A stretch of 62,504 nucleotides of DNA from Bacillota bacterium (GTDB lineage Bacteria; Bacillota; Clostridia; Christensenellales; Christensenellaceae): contig JAEWMJ010000015.1 in NCBI GenBank assembly GCA_023393165.1, forward strand, positions 1-62,504. Reading direction: 5' to 3'. The notes beneath the pieces were generated by a model that saw nothing but the letters and a program-made list of their open reading frames with translations, ran no database searches and was not told the origin of the DNA. The translations under genes and the position numbers were made by a program. The stretch's first letter is position 1. Every line of letters starts with the position of its first letter. This document shows positions 61,045-62,504 of this stretch, piece after piece.

Positions 61045-61100
61045 TGGAACTATAAAGTGTTTTTTATATACGTTTATCTTCCTCCATAATATATTCTTTG

Positions 61101-61129
61101 AAAAAGGCGGCGCCGGAACCGCCTTTTTT
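61101..61129 (+). terminator. Terminator of the CUT1 ATPase gene
   Basis: AAAAAGGCGG-CGCCGGAA-CCGCCTTTTTT, followed by CTTTTT, 57 bases past the stop. Confidence 0.9.
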
Positions 61130-61174
61130 CTTTTTACAAGAATTTACACCAGTATATGTATATAAAAATTTTTG

Positions 61175-61203
61175 TTGCAATAGTGAAAATTATTGTATAT
61201 AAT
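61175..61203 (+). promoter_or_regulatory. Promoter of leader RNA or small RNA
   Basis: TTGCAA, a 17-bp spacer and TATAAT. Transcription should begin near 61210, only about 25 bases before a terminator hairpin and about 184 bases before the lipoprotein gene. Confidence 0.65.
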
Positions 61204-61234
61204 GCAGAATATGGTTTAATACGGGTTCAGGTTT

Positions 61235-61266
61235 AAAAGTACCATTCAGGGGTGCTTTTTTTTTTT
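61235..61266 (+). terminator. Terminator or attenuator before the lipoprotein gene
   Basis: AAAAGTACC pairs with GGTGCTTTT (one G-U) around a seven-base loop, followed by about 11 T residues. It would end a transcript of about 57 nt started at the promoter just upstream. The remainder of 61267-61393 shows no other strong promoter. Confidence 0.7.
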
Positions 61267-61393
61267 GAGAAAGAAGGAATAAAGATTGCCGCAGTATTGG
61301 TATTGCGTTTTAACGGGCCGGCTTTATGCGCCCCCGCGTTCGCTATGAAATTATTTTCATATACATTAAATACATTTTGAAAGGAAACTATTT

Positions 61394-62266
61394 ATGAAGA
61401 AATTGTTATTGATTGTCATCTCTGTGCTCCTCGCTGCGTCTATGACGGCATGCGCCCCCGCCGCCGGCCAGAACGCGGCTCCAACCGAACCGGCATCAGC
61501 CGCCTCTCCGGATTCCGAAGCCGCTGCATCCGCAGACCAGGATGCCGCTTCCGACCCGTCAGCGGATCAGCCTACAATTGAACAGTTGGTAAGCACAGAT
61601 GATCTCAGTCAGACAATCGTTGACTTTGACCTGAACAATGAAGATTTTTCCATGGTCGTGGAACCAGAGGGTAACAATGTTGTTTACAATATTGCGAGCA
61701 GCCAGGACCTGAGTTTGGAAGAACTGCCGGAAGATTTCCAGGAGCAGATGGATCAGTTATTAAACCTGGCAATAGCCCGCTTGCTGAAACTGAATGAAGA
61801 TATTCCTGCGATAAAAAACAGTTCCTTTACAATGCAGTTAAAAAATGGCGTTACGGATGAAATTATTCTTGAATCCAAAAAAGACTTTCCGGATACCATC
61901 AGCGCGACAACGGGAACAAACCTGTCGGATACATTCCCGGTCGCAGCCGCAACCCTGCTGCATTCAGTTCTGAGCAATCCCGATGAAGACGGGGTCAAGA
62001 TGGAAACGCACAGCGACGGCAATACGCTGGTAATAGACTCGATAATTGTTGACGGGGCAAGCAAATCCGATTTTGATCCAGCCATGGAAGAAGAATTGCA
62101 GGCTACTGCAAACGATATGGCGATCGCATATTTCATGCTGTATGCGGCAGATCCCGAATTAGCCGAGCAGGTAAAAGAGTGGACCTTGGTATACAACCTT
62201 GTGGACGGTCCTTCAGGTGAAGCAATCTTTTCGTTTACATCAGATCCTGTATCGTTTGAAGTATAA
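61394..62266 (+). CDS. Lipoprotein with duplicated DUF4854-like domain
   Basis: This is a 290-residue protein with lipobox MTAC near residue 19 and an Ala/Ser/Asp-rich linker to about 60. The rest appears to be two related units (about 62-165 and 175-288): each begins with a short strand containing E/D-G-N (EPEGNNVVYNI; HSDGNTLVIDS), passes through a long amphipathic helix and ends with a strand pair (FTMQLKNG; LVYNLVDG). The pattern resembles DUF4854 lipoproteins of Clostridia, a family of unknown function. GAAAGGA lies before the ATG. Confidence 0.65.
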   Translation: MKKLLLIVISVLLAASMTACAPAAGQNAAPTEPASAASPDSEAAASADQDAASDPSADQPTIEQLVSTDDLSQTIVDFDLNNEDFSMVVEPEGNNVVYNIASSQDLSLEELPEDFQEQMDQLLNLAIARLLKLNEDIPAIKNSSFTMQLKNGVTDEIILESKKDFPDTISATTGTNLSDTFPVAAATLLHSVLSNPDEDGVKMETHSDGNTLVIDSIIVDGASKSDFDPAMEEELQATANDMAIAYFMLYAADPELAEQVKEWTLVYNLVDGPSGEAIFSFTSDPVSFEV

Positions 62267-62285
62267 GCCGATATTATACGATCAA

Positions 62286-62338
62286 AAAGCCGCAATAAGC
62301 GGCTTTCAGGCTGCTGACAAAGGTCGGCAGCCTTTTTT
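62286..62338 (+). terminator. Double terminator after the lipoprotein gene
   Basis: A first stem AAAGCCGC/GCGGCTTT (62286-62306) is followed by AGGCTGC/GCAGCCT (62308-62333) and TTTTTT. The second arm, TCAGGCTGCTGACAAAG, matches the end sequence of the dispersed repeats and looks like their uninterrupted form. Confidence 0.85.
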
Positions 62339-62339
62339 C

Positions 62340-62504
62340 GCATCAAAAAACGTGGTAAAATAAAAGAAAACAATAAGGGAAATGCCATGCTGAAGGAAAA
62401 TAGGGAACAACAAACAGAAATAGAATTTGTCATGATCGATAACCTAGTACCGCAGAATCACTTATTACGGAAGATAAAAAAGCATATAGACTTTTCTTTT
62501 ATCA
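62340..62504 (+). mobile_element. Left part of an IS1182-type insertion sequence
   Basis: This covers the region from just after the terminator to the window end, and holds a transposase start. The left inverted repeat should lie near 62345-62370 (CGTGGTAAAATAAAAG), but cannot be proved without the right end, which is outside the window. Confidence 0.6.
62387..62504 (+). CDS. IS1182-family transposase, N-terminal fragment
   Basis: Thirty-nine residues are visible before the window ends. IEFVMIDNLVPQNHLLRKI followed by KKHIDFSFI is the characteristic N-terminus of IS1182-type DDE transposases (DUF772 region). AAGGGA lies before the ATG at 62387. Whether the gene is intact cannot be judged. 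Confidence 0.85.
   Translation, partial: MLKENREQQTEIEFVMIDNLVPQNHLLRKIKKHIDFSFI

Overview
The window looks like a stretch of chromosome from a spore-forming, Gram-positive anaerobe of the class Clostridia. This is inferred from strong AGGAGG-type ribosome binding sites, TTG and GTG starts, lipobox lipoproteins with Ser/Ala/Pro/Glu-rich linkers, YesM/YesN-type two-component systems, a SpoIID-like peptidoglycan-binding protein, and ABC sugar importers with GH3 and GH20-like glycosidases. Base composition is moderate, with AT-rich intergenic DNA. The genus cannot be named from the sequence. Nearly all genes run on the minus strand up to about 48.8 kb and on the plus strand from 49.0 kb to the end.

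Region 1 (1-25.4 kb) is a mixed housekeeping and regulatory region. It holds an ABC export ATPase (cut by the window edge) with an XRE regulator, a polysaccharide deacetylase, a translationally coupled pair of MutS-like ATPases, TetR, HxlR and split-barrel flavoprotein genes, and a 1242-residue hybrid histidine kinase with a MEDS domain. It continues with a SpoIID-like/peptidoglycan-binding protein and its partner, a DapF homologue with both catalytic cysteines replaced by serine, a GNAT enzyme, a C45-type hydrolase with an AraC/GyrI regulator, a TetR-EFR1 ferredoxin pair, a VOC protein, an orphan EutN/CcmL microcompartment vertex protein, an HD-GYP response regulator, a REC-BTAD regulator and a DUF1294 membrane protein.

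Region 2 (25.4-39.3 kb) is a sugar-catabolism locus. deoC and a GntR/UTRA regulator are divergent around a perfect 24-bp palindrome. Next to them is a LacI-controlled operon: binding protein, GH20-like glycosidase, RbsA-type ATPase, RbsC-type permease, a homologue of the Anabaena sensory rhodopsin transducer (ASRT), a creatinase-like M24 enzyme and an L-rhamnose mutarotase, with a second deacetylase behind. Four near-identical 16-bp operators flank lacI and the binding-protein gene. A Gfo/Idh/MocA oxidoreductase sits just beyond.

Region 3 (39.4-48.8 kb) is a second ribose/xylose-class importer (binding protein, fused ATPase, two permeases). Next to it is a kinase / binding-protein / AraC-response-regulator operon whose binding protein is a clear paralogue of the transporter's own, the layout of the known XylFII-LytS-YesN sugar-sensing system.

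Region 4 (49.0-61.1 kb) reads rightward: an M15-like peptidase with a peptidoglycan-binding domain, a LacI regulator behind duplicated promoters and a 32-bp perfect palindrome, a GH3 glycosidase, a CUT1 importer (binding protein and two permeases), a YesM/YesN pair and an MsmX/UgpC-type ATPase whose Shine-Dalgarno sequence is separated from its ATG by about 116 bp of hairpin-rich DNA. The window ends with a duplicated-domain lipoprotein and the start of an IS1182-type transposase.

A family of short dispersed repeats with terminator-like inverted ends recurs through the window, mostly directly against the 3' ends of genes. Each strong non-terminator hairpin after a transporter binding-protein gene (three of three) suggests differential mRNA stability within the sugar operons.
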